From: Planctomycetota bacterium
GTDB taxonomy: Bacteria; Planctomycetota; UBA1135
DNA length: 64,000 nucleotides
NCBI GenBank assembly: GCA_004295085.1
Contig: SHNF01000005.1
Span: forward strand, 124,001-188,000
Direction of reading: 5' to 3'
The notes beneath the pieces are model-generated. The model was not told where the DNA came from and ran no database searches. It saw nothing but the letters and a program-made list of their open reading frames with translations. The translations under genes were made by a program, and so were the position numbers. Positions 17,949 to 25,192 of the stretch are shown piece by piece (the first letter of the stretch is position 1; each line of letters opens with the position of its first letter).

Positions 17949-19118
17949 TCAGGCCGCCGCCAGGACCGACTGGCACACGCTGCGCGCCGCCGCGTCCAGG
18001 GAATCGGCCGGGGTGATCGGGAGCCCGCTCTGCGCCAGCAGGCGCCGCCCTTCTTCCACGTTGGTGCCCTCCAGGCGCACCACCAGGGGCAGGCGCATCT
18101 CCACGCTGCGCGCCGCCGCCAGGATGCCGCGGGCGATGACGTCGCAGCGCATGATGCCGCCAAAGATGTTCACCAGGATGGCCTTCACCTGGGGATCGCC
18201 CACGAGGATGCGGAAGGCCTGCGTGATCTGCTCCTCCGAGGCGCCGCCGCCCACGTCCAGGAAGTTGGCCGGGCTGCCCCCGTGGAGCTGGATCGTGTCC
18301 ATGGTGGCCATGGCCAGTCCGGCTCCGTTCACCATGCAGCCGATGTTGCCGTCCAGGGCGATGTAGTTGAGGCCGTGCCGGGAGGCTTCCACCTCGCGCG
18401 CGTCCTCCTCATGGATGTCACGCAAGGCGTGCACCTCCGGGTGGCGATCCAGGGCGTTGCCGTCGAAGGCCATCTTGGCGTCCAGGGCCACCAGCTCGCC
18501 CTGCGAGGTGAGTACCAACGGATTGATCTCGGCCACCGTGCAGTCGAGATCCAGATAGGCCCGTGCCAGGCCGGCCAGGAACGGCACCGCCTTCCGGACT
18601 CCCTCCCCGTCAAGGCCCAGGAAGAAGCCGGCGCGGCGCGCCTGGTAGTCGGCAAGGCCCCGGTCGGCGTCCAGCGGCTGGCGCAGGATGGCCTGGGGGC
18701 GGTGCGCCGCGATTTCTTCGATCTCCACGCCGCCCTCGGCGCTGACCATCATCACGGGCACGCCCAGGCGCCGGTCCAGGGCCACACCGACGTAGAACTC
18801 CCGCGCGATGTCCAGGCCATCCGCCACAAACACAAGCCGCACCGGCTGGCCTTCGGGCCGGGTCTGCGGAGTGACCAGCCGCGATCCGAGCATCCGGGCA
18901 GCCGCTTCCCGGGCCTCCTCGCGGCTGCGCACCAGTTTGACTCCTCCGGCTTTGCCCCGGCCGCCGGCGTGGATCTGGGCCTTGACCACCGCCAGGGGAG
19001 TCCCCAACTGGTCGTAGGCAGCGGCAGCCTGCTCGGGGGTCTCGGCCACGAGGCCGCGCTGCACGCGCACGCCGAAGCGCTCCAGTATGGCTTTCGCCTG
19101 GTACTCGTGGATCTTCAT
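17949..19118 (-). CDS. sucC: succinyl-CoA synthetase beta subunit
   Basis: Nucleotide-binding beta subunit of succinyl-CoA synthetase. An ATP-grasp domain begins with [17 protein letters not shown] and [16 protein letters not shown] (near residues 43-58). The C-terminal ligase-CoA domain contains [11 protein letters not shown] and [10 protein letters not shown] (near residues 315-325). Length is 389 aa. I chose ATG 19116-19118 because it matches the family N-terminus exactly and has a GGGG stretch just upstream; the longer frame adds an unconserved N-terminus. First gene of the minus-strand run reaching ccsA. Confidence 0.96.
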   Translation of the reverse strand: MKIHEYQAKAILERFGVRVQRGLVAETPEQAAAAYDQLGTPLAVVKAQIHAGGRGKAGGVKLVRSREEAREAAARMLGSRLVTPQTRPEGQPVRLVFVADGLDIAREFYVGVALDRRLGVPVMMVSAEGGVEIEEIAAHRPQAILRQPLDADRGLADYQARRAGFFLGLDGEGVRKAVPFLAGLARAYLDLDCTVAEINPLVLTSQGELVALDAKMAFDGNALDRHPEVHALRDIHEEDAREVEASRHGLNYIALDGNIGCMVNGAGLAMATMDTIQLHGGSPANFLDVGGGASEEQITQAFRILVGDPQVKAILVNIFGGIMRCDVIARGILAAARSVEMRLPLVVRLEGTNVEEGRRLLAQSGLPITPADSLDAAARSVCQSVLAAA

Positions 19119-19143
19119 GCGGTCCCCGCCGTAGGGAGGGGGA

Positions 19144-19173
19144 AGGATACGGGCATCGGGAGAACCACGACAA
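19144..19173 (-). promoter_or_regulatory. candidate sigma70-type promoter upstream of sucC
   Basis: Read on the minus strand, TTGTCG (19168-19173) and TATCCT (19144-19149) are separated by 18 bases, each matching four of six positions of the sigma70 consensus. The -10 element lies about 25 bases before the sucC start. It would serve the sucCD run, in the divergent 219-base gap between sucC and the 19338 gene, the longest gap in the window. In such GC-rich DNA any AT-containing match is suggestive only. Confidence 0.3.
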
Positions 19174-19337
19174 GCCAGGGAGGATGGGCGCGACTGGCGC
19201 CTGCCGCCGAACGCGGTATGGTTTTCCACAGGTCCTTGTTCCTTCCCTACCCCTCGCCTTCACTCCACGCTGGCGCCCCGGGACCGGGCAGCCGACCCGT
19301 GTCCGACCTCGACTGACCCGCCGGCAGGAGAGACCTC

Positions 19338-20378
19338 ATGCGTGCTACGCCAGAACGACCAGGATTCCTGCTGCTGTGGATTGCAGGGGTCACCGGAGTG
19401 TTCTCGGTGATCTTCAGTTCGCTCCTGCCCACGCCACCCGCGGCTTCCCGCCGTGGCGCGGGCCCGGCGGCGGTGCCGGACAGCGCCATCAGTCAGCCCG
19501 GAGCGCACAGCGATGCCGCTGCGGCGCGCTGGGTGGCCGAAGCCGCCGGCCCCGGCCCGTCCGGCGCCTCGCCGGCCCAGTCTCTGGCCAGCGGAGTCTT
19601 CGAGGCCACCGGCCGGCTGGAAGACTTCACCGGCAAGCCGTGCTGTGGCGCCCAGGTGGCGTTGCTGGCCCTGGAACAGAGCGAGGCGGCCGAGCGCTTC
19701 CCCGTGGACGACTCCGGCAGCTTCCGCATCGGCGGGCTGGTCCGGGCCGGCGAGGCCAGGCTCGTGGCCTGGGTGCGCGGGAGCGAGTACCAGGTGCGCG
19801 TGCGGCTGGAGCCGCGCGCAGGCCTGGCCGAGCTGGGTGTGGTGCGCCTCGACCTGGTGGCGCAGTCCATGACGCCTGCCCCGGCGGCCCCGGCCTCCCT
19901 GCGGACCACGCTGGAGCAGCGGCCGAGCCTGCGGGACAGCGACGGGGAGCCGGTGTCCGTGCTGCGCCTCTACCTCCCGATGCGCCGCGGCGGCCGCGCC
20001 GGCGAGGCCGAGCGCGAAGAAGAGGAACCGGTCGCGGTCGAGCTGCTGGCCGTGCGCGGCGGCTTCCGGCTGCGCTTCTGGCTCCTGTGGGCCCAGTCCC
20101 GGGATTGGAGCCAGGCCAGCATGGCCGAGGTGCTGGAGGCTCTGCCCGAACCGCTCGTGGAAGGCCTGCGCCGGGCCTTGCGGCCGCGCGCGCAGCGCGG
20201 CCATGACGGCGATCCCAAGGGCCGGCAGTGGCTGGAGCAGCTCCTGGTGAAGGCTGCGGACCGGCCAGGCGTGCTGGACCTGCTGGTGCACCTGACCCCG
20301 CAGCGGGCCGAACAGGTGCTGCGCGGATGGCTGACGGCGCGCCACCCGGGACTGGCCCTGGGCGGAGCGGCCCGCTAG
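19338..20378 (+). CDS. membrane-anchored protein of unknown function
   Basis: 346 aa with one N-terminal hydrophobic segment (FLLLWIAGVTGVFSVIFSSL, about residues 10-29) acting as a signal anchor or uncleaved signal. An Ala/Pro/Gly-rich linker follows to about residue 90, then a probable small beta-sandwich region (residues 90-180, carboxypeptidase-regulatory-like in character: ATGRLEDFTGKPCCGAQVAL). A helical charged C-terminal half ends the protein. A good ribosome site (GGAGAG) precedes the ATG. It is a single plus-strand gene, and its stop overlaps the stop of convergent rpmH. I do not recognise the family. Confidence 0.75.
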   Translation: MRATPERPGFLLLWIAGVTGVFSVIFSSLLPTPPAASRRGAGPAAVPDSAISQPGAHSDAAAARWVAEAAGPGPSGASPAQSLASGVFEATGRLEDFTGKPCCGAQVALLALEQSEAAERFPVDDSGSFRIGGLVRAGEARLVAWVRGSEYQVRVRLEPRAGLAELGVVRLDLVAQSMTPAPAAPASLRTTLEQRPSLRDSDGEPVSVLRLYLPMRRGGRAGEAEREEEEPVAVELLAVRGGFRLRFWLLWAQSRDWSQASMAEVLEALPEPLVEGLRRALRPRAQRGHDGDPKGRQWLEQLLVKAADRPGVLDLLVHLTPQRAEQVLRGWLTARHPGLALGGAAR

Positions 20379-20506
20379 CCGACCACGAACTTGCCGTGCT
20401 TGCGCCGCTTGCGGCGGATCACCTTGCGGCCGCCCACGGTCTTCGAGCGCGAGCGGAAGCCGTAGCGCCGGCGCTTCTTCGTGGTGTTGCGGGTGTAGGT
20501 CTTCAC
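20375..20506 (-). CDS. rpmH: 50S ribosomal protein bL34
   Basis: A 43-residue, highly basic protein. The central pattern, RRRYGFRSRSKTVGGRKVI, matches the bL34 family signature (GFRxRxxTxxGRxVxxRRRxKGR) in composition and spacing, and the rest is Arg/Lys rich. The start is GTG at 20504-20506, 13 bases after the pyk stop; the gene ends against the convergent 19338 gene with overlapping stops. In most bacteria rpmH sits beside rnpA and dnaA near the origin; here it is last in an icd-mdh-pyk run. bL36 and bL35 were considered but their motifs are absent. Confidence 0.88.
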   Translation of the reverse strand: MKTYTRNTTKKRRRYGFRSRSKTVGGRKVIRRKRRKHGKFVVG

Positions 20507-20519
20507 GGCGGGTTCCGGG

Positions 20520-21986
20520 TCAGGATTCGGTGATCAGCTGCTCCACCTGGAGCAGGCGCACGGTGTTGGTGTGCCCCGATTGCGAGAACGTGCCGGTGAG
20601 GGCGACCACGCGGTCCTGTGGCTGGAGCCAGCCCAGGGATTGCAGGGTTTCGGACGCCCGCCGGTACATCTCGGCGCTGGAGTGCGCTTTCCGCATGAGC
20701 ACCGGAAGCACGCCCCAATACAGAGCCATCCGGTGGAAGCTGCGCTCGTTGCTGGTCAGCCCGACGATGGGGAGCTTGAACCGGAATGAGCTGCACAGCA
20801 TAGCCGTATGGCCGGTTTCGGTAAAGGCCAGCAGCAGGCGCGCCGCGGCCCCCTGCGCCGCGGTGACGCCGGCGTTGACGGTGGCCATCTCCACGGCGCC
20901 GCCGCGGCGGCCCTGGTGGCGCAGCTCCGGGCGCAGGCGCTCGGCGCCGTCGAAGAGCGGCGCTTCGGTGGCGGACACGATCCGCAGCATCATGCGCAGC
21001 GACGCTTCGGGGTGGAGGCCGACCGCCGTCTCGCCGGACAGCATCACCGCGTCGGTGCCGTCGATGACGGCGTTGGCTACGTCGGACACCTCGGCGCGCG
21101 TGGGCTCCGGTTGCTGGATCATGCTCTCCAGCATCTGCGTGGCCGTGACCACCGGCGTGGCCTTCTCGATGGCGCGGCTGATGATGCGCTTCTGGGCGAT
21201 GGGCACGCGCTCGTGTCCCATCTCCACCGCCAGGTCGCCGCGCGCGACCATGACGGCGTCGGACACCTCCAGGATCTCGTCCAGGTTGTCCAGAGCCTGC
21301 GGGTGCTCCACCTTGGCCATCACCAGGAGGTCGCCCCGGCGGCGGCGCACCTCGTCCCGGACCTCGATCACGTCGCGGGCGGAGCGCACGAAGCTGATCG
21401 CCAGCCAGTCCAGGCCGTGCGCCACGGCAAAGGCGATGTCGGCGCGGTCGCGCTCGGACAGGATCGGCGCCGACACGTGCGTGTCGGGCAGGTTGACGCC
21501 CTGGTTGGAGTCGATCTCGGCTCCTTGCGTGACCTGGCACAGGGCGCGCGACCCCGCGACGCGCAGCACCACCATCTCGGCGCGCCCGTCGCGCACGCGC
21601 ACCCGGTGGCCGGGCTGCACGTCCTTGGCGAAGTCGGGGTAGTCCACCGGAATGTCCGGCGGCTCCGCGCCCGGCGCTGCCACCAGAGTGACCTGTTCTC
21701 CGGCGACCAGGCTGCGCGTGTCCGGCATCCGACCCAGACGCAGGCGCGGGCCGCGCAGGTCGCCCAGGATGGCCACCGGCCGGCCCAGCTCCCGGCGCAG
21801 GCGCACGATCTCGCGCACCCACTGCGCGGCGCGCTCGTGGTCCGTGTGGCTGAAGTTCACGCGGAAGGCGTCCGCGCCGCAGCGCATCAGCGACTCCAGG
21901 ACGGACGGCGCGGCGCTCGCCGGACCGAGCGTGGCGATGATCTTGGTGCGGGCGTGCTGGCGCCCCGGCGCGCCGGGCAGCTCCAT
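20520..21986 (-). CDS. pyk: pyruvate kinase
   Basis: Last step of glycolysis, phosphoenolpyruvate to pyruvate with ATP formation. It contains ARTKIIATLGPAS at the N-terminus, AFRVNFSHTDHE, the catalytic Lys region LLVMAKVEHPQALDNLDEIL, MVARGDLAVEMG with metal and phosphate ligands, and TDAVMLSGETAVG near residues 300-315. A C-terminal allosteric domain ends near residue 488. Start ATG 21984-21986 lies 17 bases after the mdh stop; longer readings would run into mdh. It is in one transcription direction with icd and mdh. Confidence 0.95.
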   Translation of the reverse strand: MELPGAPGRQHARTKIIATLGPASAAPSVLESLMRCGADAFRVNFSHTDHERAAQWVREIVRLRRELGRPVAILGDLRGPRLRLGRMPDTRSLVAGEQVTLVAAPGAEPPDIPVDYPDFAKDVQPGHRVRVRDGRAEMVVLRVAGSRALCQVTQGAEIDSNQGVNLPDTHVSAPILSERDRADIAFAVAHGLDWLAISFVRSARDVIEVRDEVRRRRGDLLVMAKVEHPQALDNLDEILEVSDAVMVARGDLAVEMGHERVPIAQKRIISRAIEKATPVVTATQMLESMIQQPEPTRAEVSDVANAVIDGTDAVMLSGETAVGLHPEASLRMMLRIVSATEAPLFDGAERLRPELRHQGRRGGAVEMATVNAGVTAAQGAAARLLLAFTETGHTAMLCSSFRFKLPIVGLTSNERSFHRMALYWGVLPVLMRKAHSSAEMYRRASETLQSLGWLQPQDRVVALTGTFSQSGHTNTVRLLQVEQLITES

Positions 21987-22003
21987 GGGGGGCGCGCCGC
22001 GGC

Positions 22004-22951
22004 TCAAGCCGCCGGCAACAGCTGCTTCTCCCGCAGGATCTTCAGGTCCTTGCGGATGGCCTCGGCGGACTTGTGCAGGAGCTTCATTCCGCTCTCGTCC
22101 AGCTCCAGCTCCACCACGCGCTCGACCCCGCGCGCGCCGAGCACGCACGGCACCCCCAGGTAGATGTCCTTGAGGCCGTACTGGCCGTTCAGCCAGGCGG
22201 CGCACGGCAGCAGGCGCTTCTCGTCGCGCACGATGGCCTTGGCCATGGCCACCGCGGCCGCGGCGGGAGCGTAGTAGGCCGAGCCGGTCTTGAGCAGGTT
22301 CACGATCTCGGCGCCGCCGTTGCGCGTGCGGTGGTTGATGGCCTCGATGTCGGCCTCCGGCAGCAGCGCGGTGATGCTGACGCCGTCCACGGTGGAGAAG
22401 TTGGGCATCGGCACCATGGAGTCGCCGTGCCCGCCCAGCACCATGCAGCGAATGTCGGCGACGCCGCCGCCCAGCGTCTCGCTGATGAAGTAGGACATGC
22501 GCGCGCTGTCCAGCACTCCCGCCATGCCGAGCACGCGCTCCTTGGGGAAGCCCAGCCGGTGCGCCATCTGGTACACCATGGTGTCCAGGGGATTGGTGAT
22601 CACGATCACGCGCGTGTCCGGCGAGCCGGCCTGGATGTAGTCGGCCACGGAGTTGACGATCTTGCCGTTCACGTCCAGCAGGTCGCTGCGGTCCATGCCG
22701 GGCTTGCGCGGCAGGCCGGCGGTGACGATGAACAGGTCGGAACCGTGGGTGTCTTTGGGCTCGTTGGTGCCGCGCACGCGGCACTGGTAGCCCTCCACGG
22801 CGCCGGCCTGGTTCAGGTCCAGGGCGATGCCCTGGGGCTTGCCCTCGATGATGTCGATCAGGACGACTTCCTCGGCCAGCTCCTGCTCCGCGCACTTCTG
22901 GGCGCAGGTCATGCCGACGAAGCCGGAGCCGACGACGGTGATGCGGGTCAT
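22004..22951 (-). CDS. mdh: malate dehydrogenase (LDH-like family)
   Basis: NAD-dependent oxidation of malate to oxaloacetate. The Rossmann fingerprint is VVGSGFVGMTCAQ near the N-terminus. The substrate loop is GLPRKPGMDRSDLL, where Arg at the discriminating position indicates malate rather than lactate. The catalytic His is in VLGGHGDSMVP near residues 170-180. Length of 315 aa and overall pattern fit the LDH-like tetrameric MDH group. Start ATG 22949-22951 follows icd by 26 bases. Together with icd, sucCD and citrate synthase the window carries much of the TCA cycle. Confidence 0.95.
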   Translation of the reverse strand: MTRITVVGSGFVGMTCAQKCAEQELAEEVVLIDIIEGKPQGIALDLNQAGAVEGYQCRVRGTNEPKDTHGSDLFIVTAGLPRKPGMDRSDLLDVNGKIVNSVADYIQAGSPDTRVIVITNPLDTMVYQMAHRLGFPKERVLGMAGVLDSARMSYFISETLGGGVADIRCMVLGGHGDSMVPMPNFSTVDGVSITALLPEADIEAINHRTRNGGAEIVNLLKTGSAYYAPAAAAVAMAKAIVRDEKRLLPCAAWLNGQYGLKDIYLGVPCVLGARGVERVVELELDESGMKLLHKSAEAIRKDLKILREKQLLPAA

Positions 22952-22977
22952 GGCGGGCGTGCTCTCTGGGTCCCCGG

Positions 22978-24081
22978 TCAGGCGCGCACCGCGGGGCGGG
23001 CGCTGGAATAGGCCGCGATGATGGCATCGGCCATCTGGCTCAGGCCCACGGCGCCGGGATCGTCGCGCTGCGGCTTGAGGTCGTAGGTCACGTGCTTGCC
23101 TTCCGCGATGACCCGCGCCACGGCCGCTTCCAGGCGGTCCGCGGCCTCGGTTTCGCCCAGGTGGCGCAGCATCAGCATGCCGCTGAGGATCATGGCGGTC
23201 GGATTGACCTTGTTGCGGCCCTTGTACTTGGGAGCGCTGCCGTGCGTGGCCTCGAAGATGGCGCCGTGCTCGCCGATGTTGGCGCCGGGCGCCACGCCCA
23301 GGCCGCCGACCAGCCCTGCTCCCAGGTCGCTGAGGATGTCGCCGGCCAGATTCTGCGTGACCAGGACGTCGTACTCCTCGGGCCGCTGCACCAGCTGCAT
23401 GCACATGTTGTCGATGATGCGGTCCTCGAACGGGATGTCCGGGTACGCGGCGGCGACGCGGCGGCCCACCTCCAGCCACAGGCCGTCCGTGTGCTTCATG
23501 ATGTTGGCCTTGTGCACGAGCGTCACCTTGCGGCGCCGGTACTTGCGCGCGTACTCGAAGGCGTAGCGGATGATGCGCTCGCTGCCGAAGATCGAGATCG
23601 GCTTGATGCTGATGCCGGAATCGGGCCGGATCTTGACCTGGTTCAGGCGCTCGATGGTGGCGATCAGCTCCGCGGTCTCGGGCTTGCCCTGCTGGAACTC
23701 GCAGCCGGCGTACAGGTCCTCGGTGTTCTCGCGGATGATCACCAGGTCGATGCCGCGGTAGCGCGAGCGCACGCCCTCGTAGGACTTGCACGGGCGCACG
23801 CACGCGTACAGCTCGAAGGCGCGGCGCAGGGCCACGTTCACCGAACGGAAGCCGGTGCCCACCGGCGTGGTGATGGGCGCCTTCAGGGCGATGCCGTTGC
23901 GCCGGATGGATTCGAGCACCCGGTCCGGCAGCGGCGTCCCTTCGCGCTCGAAGACCTCGATCCCGGCGTCCTGCAGGTCCCAGTGGATCCTGACGCCGGT
24001 GGCGTCGAGTACGCGCCGGGTGGCTTCCGCCAGCTCCGGACCGGTGCCGTCGCCGCGGATCAGCGTGACGTTGTAGGCCAT
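22978..24081 (-). CDS. icd: isocitrate dehydrogenase (short bacterial type)
   Basis: Oxidative decarboxylation of isocitrate to 2-oxoglutarate. Family blocks: [28 protein letters not shown] with substrate-binding Ser/Arg, [12 protein letters not shown], and [19 protein letters not shown] near residues 285-305. Its 367 aa are shorter than the E. coli enzyme (416 aa). Close relatives are usually labelled NAD-dependent, yet the adenine-binding segment keeps Lys-Tyr at positions equivalent to E. coli 344/345, so cofactor choice is open. Isopropylmalate dehydrogenase is excluded by the SVNVALR block. Gene precedes mdh. Confidence 0.92.
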   Translation of the reverse strand: MAYNVTLIRGDGTGPELAEATRRVLDATGVRIHWDLQDAGIEVFEREGTPLPDRVLESIRRNGIALKAPITTPVGTGFRSVNVALRRAFELYACVRPCKSYEGVRSRYRGIDLVIIRENTEDLYAGCEFQQGKPETAELIATIERLNQVKIRPDSGISIKPISIFGSERIIRYAFEYARKYRRRKVTLVHKANIMKHTDGLWLEVGRRVAAAYPDIPFEDRIIDNMCMQLVQRPEEYDVLVTQNLAGDILSDLGAGLVGGLGVAPGANIGEHGAIFEATHGSAPKYKGRNKVNPTAMILSGMLMLRHLGETEAADRLEAAVARVIAEGKHVTYDLKPQRDDPGAVGLSQMADAIIAAYSSARPAVRA

Positions 24082-24134
24082 GGCTCTTCCTTAAGGCGGA
24101 AGAGTGTAGCGGTTCGCCCGGCGCGGAGGAAGGT

Positions 24135-25175
24135 CTAGGGCTCGGCCTTCAGGAACGCCTCGCCGTTCTCCTGCCACCACAGCTTCCAGGCTTCGTAGGA
24201 CTTGCGGCGCTCGTCCTCGGGCGCGTCCTTGTCGAAAGGGATGGTCTGCCCGGTGATGCGGCGCAACGAGCTGGCCGCCGCGGCGCGCACGAAATTCTTC
24301 TCGTCGAGCAACGTCTCGATGAGGTGCGGCGTGGCCGCGCGTGCGCCCCAGTCGCCCAGCAGGCTCGCGGCCAGGAAGCGCACGAACTCGTACGGGTCGG
24401 CGAGCAGCGGATAGACGTGCGGCAGCAGGCGCGGGTCGCGCAGCTTCTCCAGCTTCTCCAGGGCGTCGTAGCGCACGCGCCCGTCCTCGTGCTGCAGGTC
24501 GCGCAGCAGGGCCGCGACTTCCGGCGGAAAGCTGGCGGCAGCGCCGGCCTCCTCCTGGGCCTGGGCGGAGCGCTGCGCCGACAGCTGCTCGCTCAGGGCG
24601 CCGACCTGGTCGCGCAGGCTGTCCTGCGCCGAGCGCATGGCCCGCTGCCGGTCCTCGACTACCGACAGCGTGGCCTCGACGTCGTCCAGCCGCCCGCGCA
24701 GCTGGTCGAGCTGGCCGCCCACGGGCGCCAGGGCCTCGAGCGAGAGCGCCAGCGCCGCCGCGCGCTGCTCCCCCTGCATGCGCGCCTGCGCCACTTCGTC
24801 CCGCAGCGCCGCCACCTGGTTGCCGATCAGGGCGCGCTCCTCGGATTCGCGCGCGCCGCGCTCCTGCTGCTGGGCGGCCGCAGCGCGCAGCTGCACACGC
24901 ACTTCTCCCAGCTCGGCGCGCAGCTCCGCCGCCACGGCGTCGCGCTTGCCCTCCTGGTCGTACCACGCCAGGCCGGCCGCGGCCAGGGCCAGCACGCCCA
25001 GCACCAGCGCGACCCAGCCGCCGCCGCGGCGCGTGGCCGCGCCCGAAGCCTGCGCCAGCAGCGCCAGGCACTGGCGGCACACCACCCGGCCCTCGACGCG
25101 CGCGGCGGCGCCGTCCTCGATCTCGACCAGCGGCACCGACTGGTCGCACACGTTGCAGAAGAAGACCTCCGACAT
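24135..25175 (-). CDS. zinc-ribbon, single-span, coiled-coil and HEAT-repeat protein
   Basis: 346 aa with four parts. Residues 1-37 hold two CxxC pairs (CNVC, then CRQC), a probable zinc ribbon on the cytosolic side. A membrane span follows (about 54-71, WVALVLGVLALAAAGLAW). A long Ala/Glu/Gln/Arg-rich coiled coil extends to about residue 220. The C-terminal 110 residues carry HEAT-like repeats (LRDLQHEDGRVRYDALEKLE, then LLADPYEFVRFLAASLLGDW and LLDEKNFVRAAAASSLRRIT). It lies 17 bases after the vWA membrane protein. Probably a membrane scaffold; no enzymatic motif is seen. ATG 25173-25175 was chosen because it begins the zinc ribbon. Confidence 0.8.
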   Translation of the reverse strand: MSEVFFCNVCDQSVPLVEIEDGAAARVEGRVVCRQCLALLAQASGAATRRGGGWVALVLGVLALAAAGLAWYDQEGKRDAVAAELRAELGEVRVQLRAAAAQQQERGARESEERALIGNQVAALRDEVAQARMQGEQRAAALALSLEALAPVGGQLDQLRGRLDDVEATLSVVEDRQRAMRSAQDSLRDQVGALSEQLSAQRSAQAQEEAGAAASFPPEVAALLRDLQHEDGRVRYDALEKLEKLRDPRLLPHVYPLLADPYEFVRFLAASLLGDWGARAATPHLIETLLDEKNFVRAAAASSLRRITGQTIPFDKDAPEDERRKSYEAWKLWWQENGEAFLKAEP

Positions 25176-25192
25176 GGGAGTTGTGCGCCAGC

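Noticed and set aside
24082..24134. Promoter or RNA element between icd and the HEAT-repeat gene
   Set aside because: A 53-base gap with an AT-richer stretch but no convincing -35/-10 pair or stem-loop.
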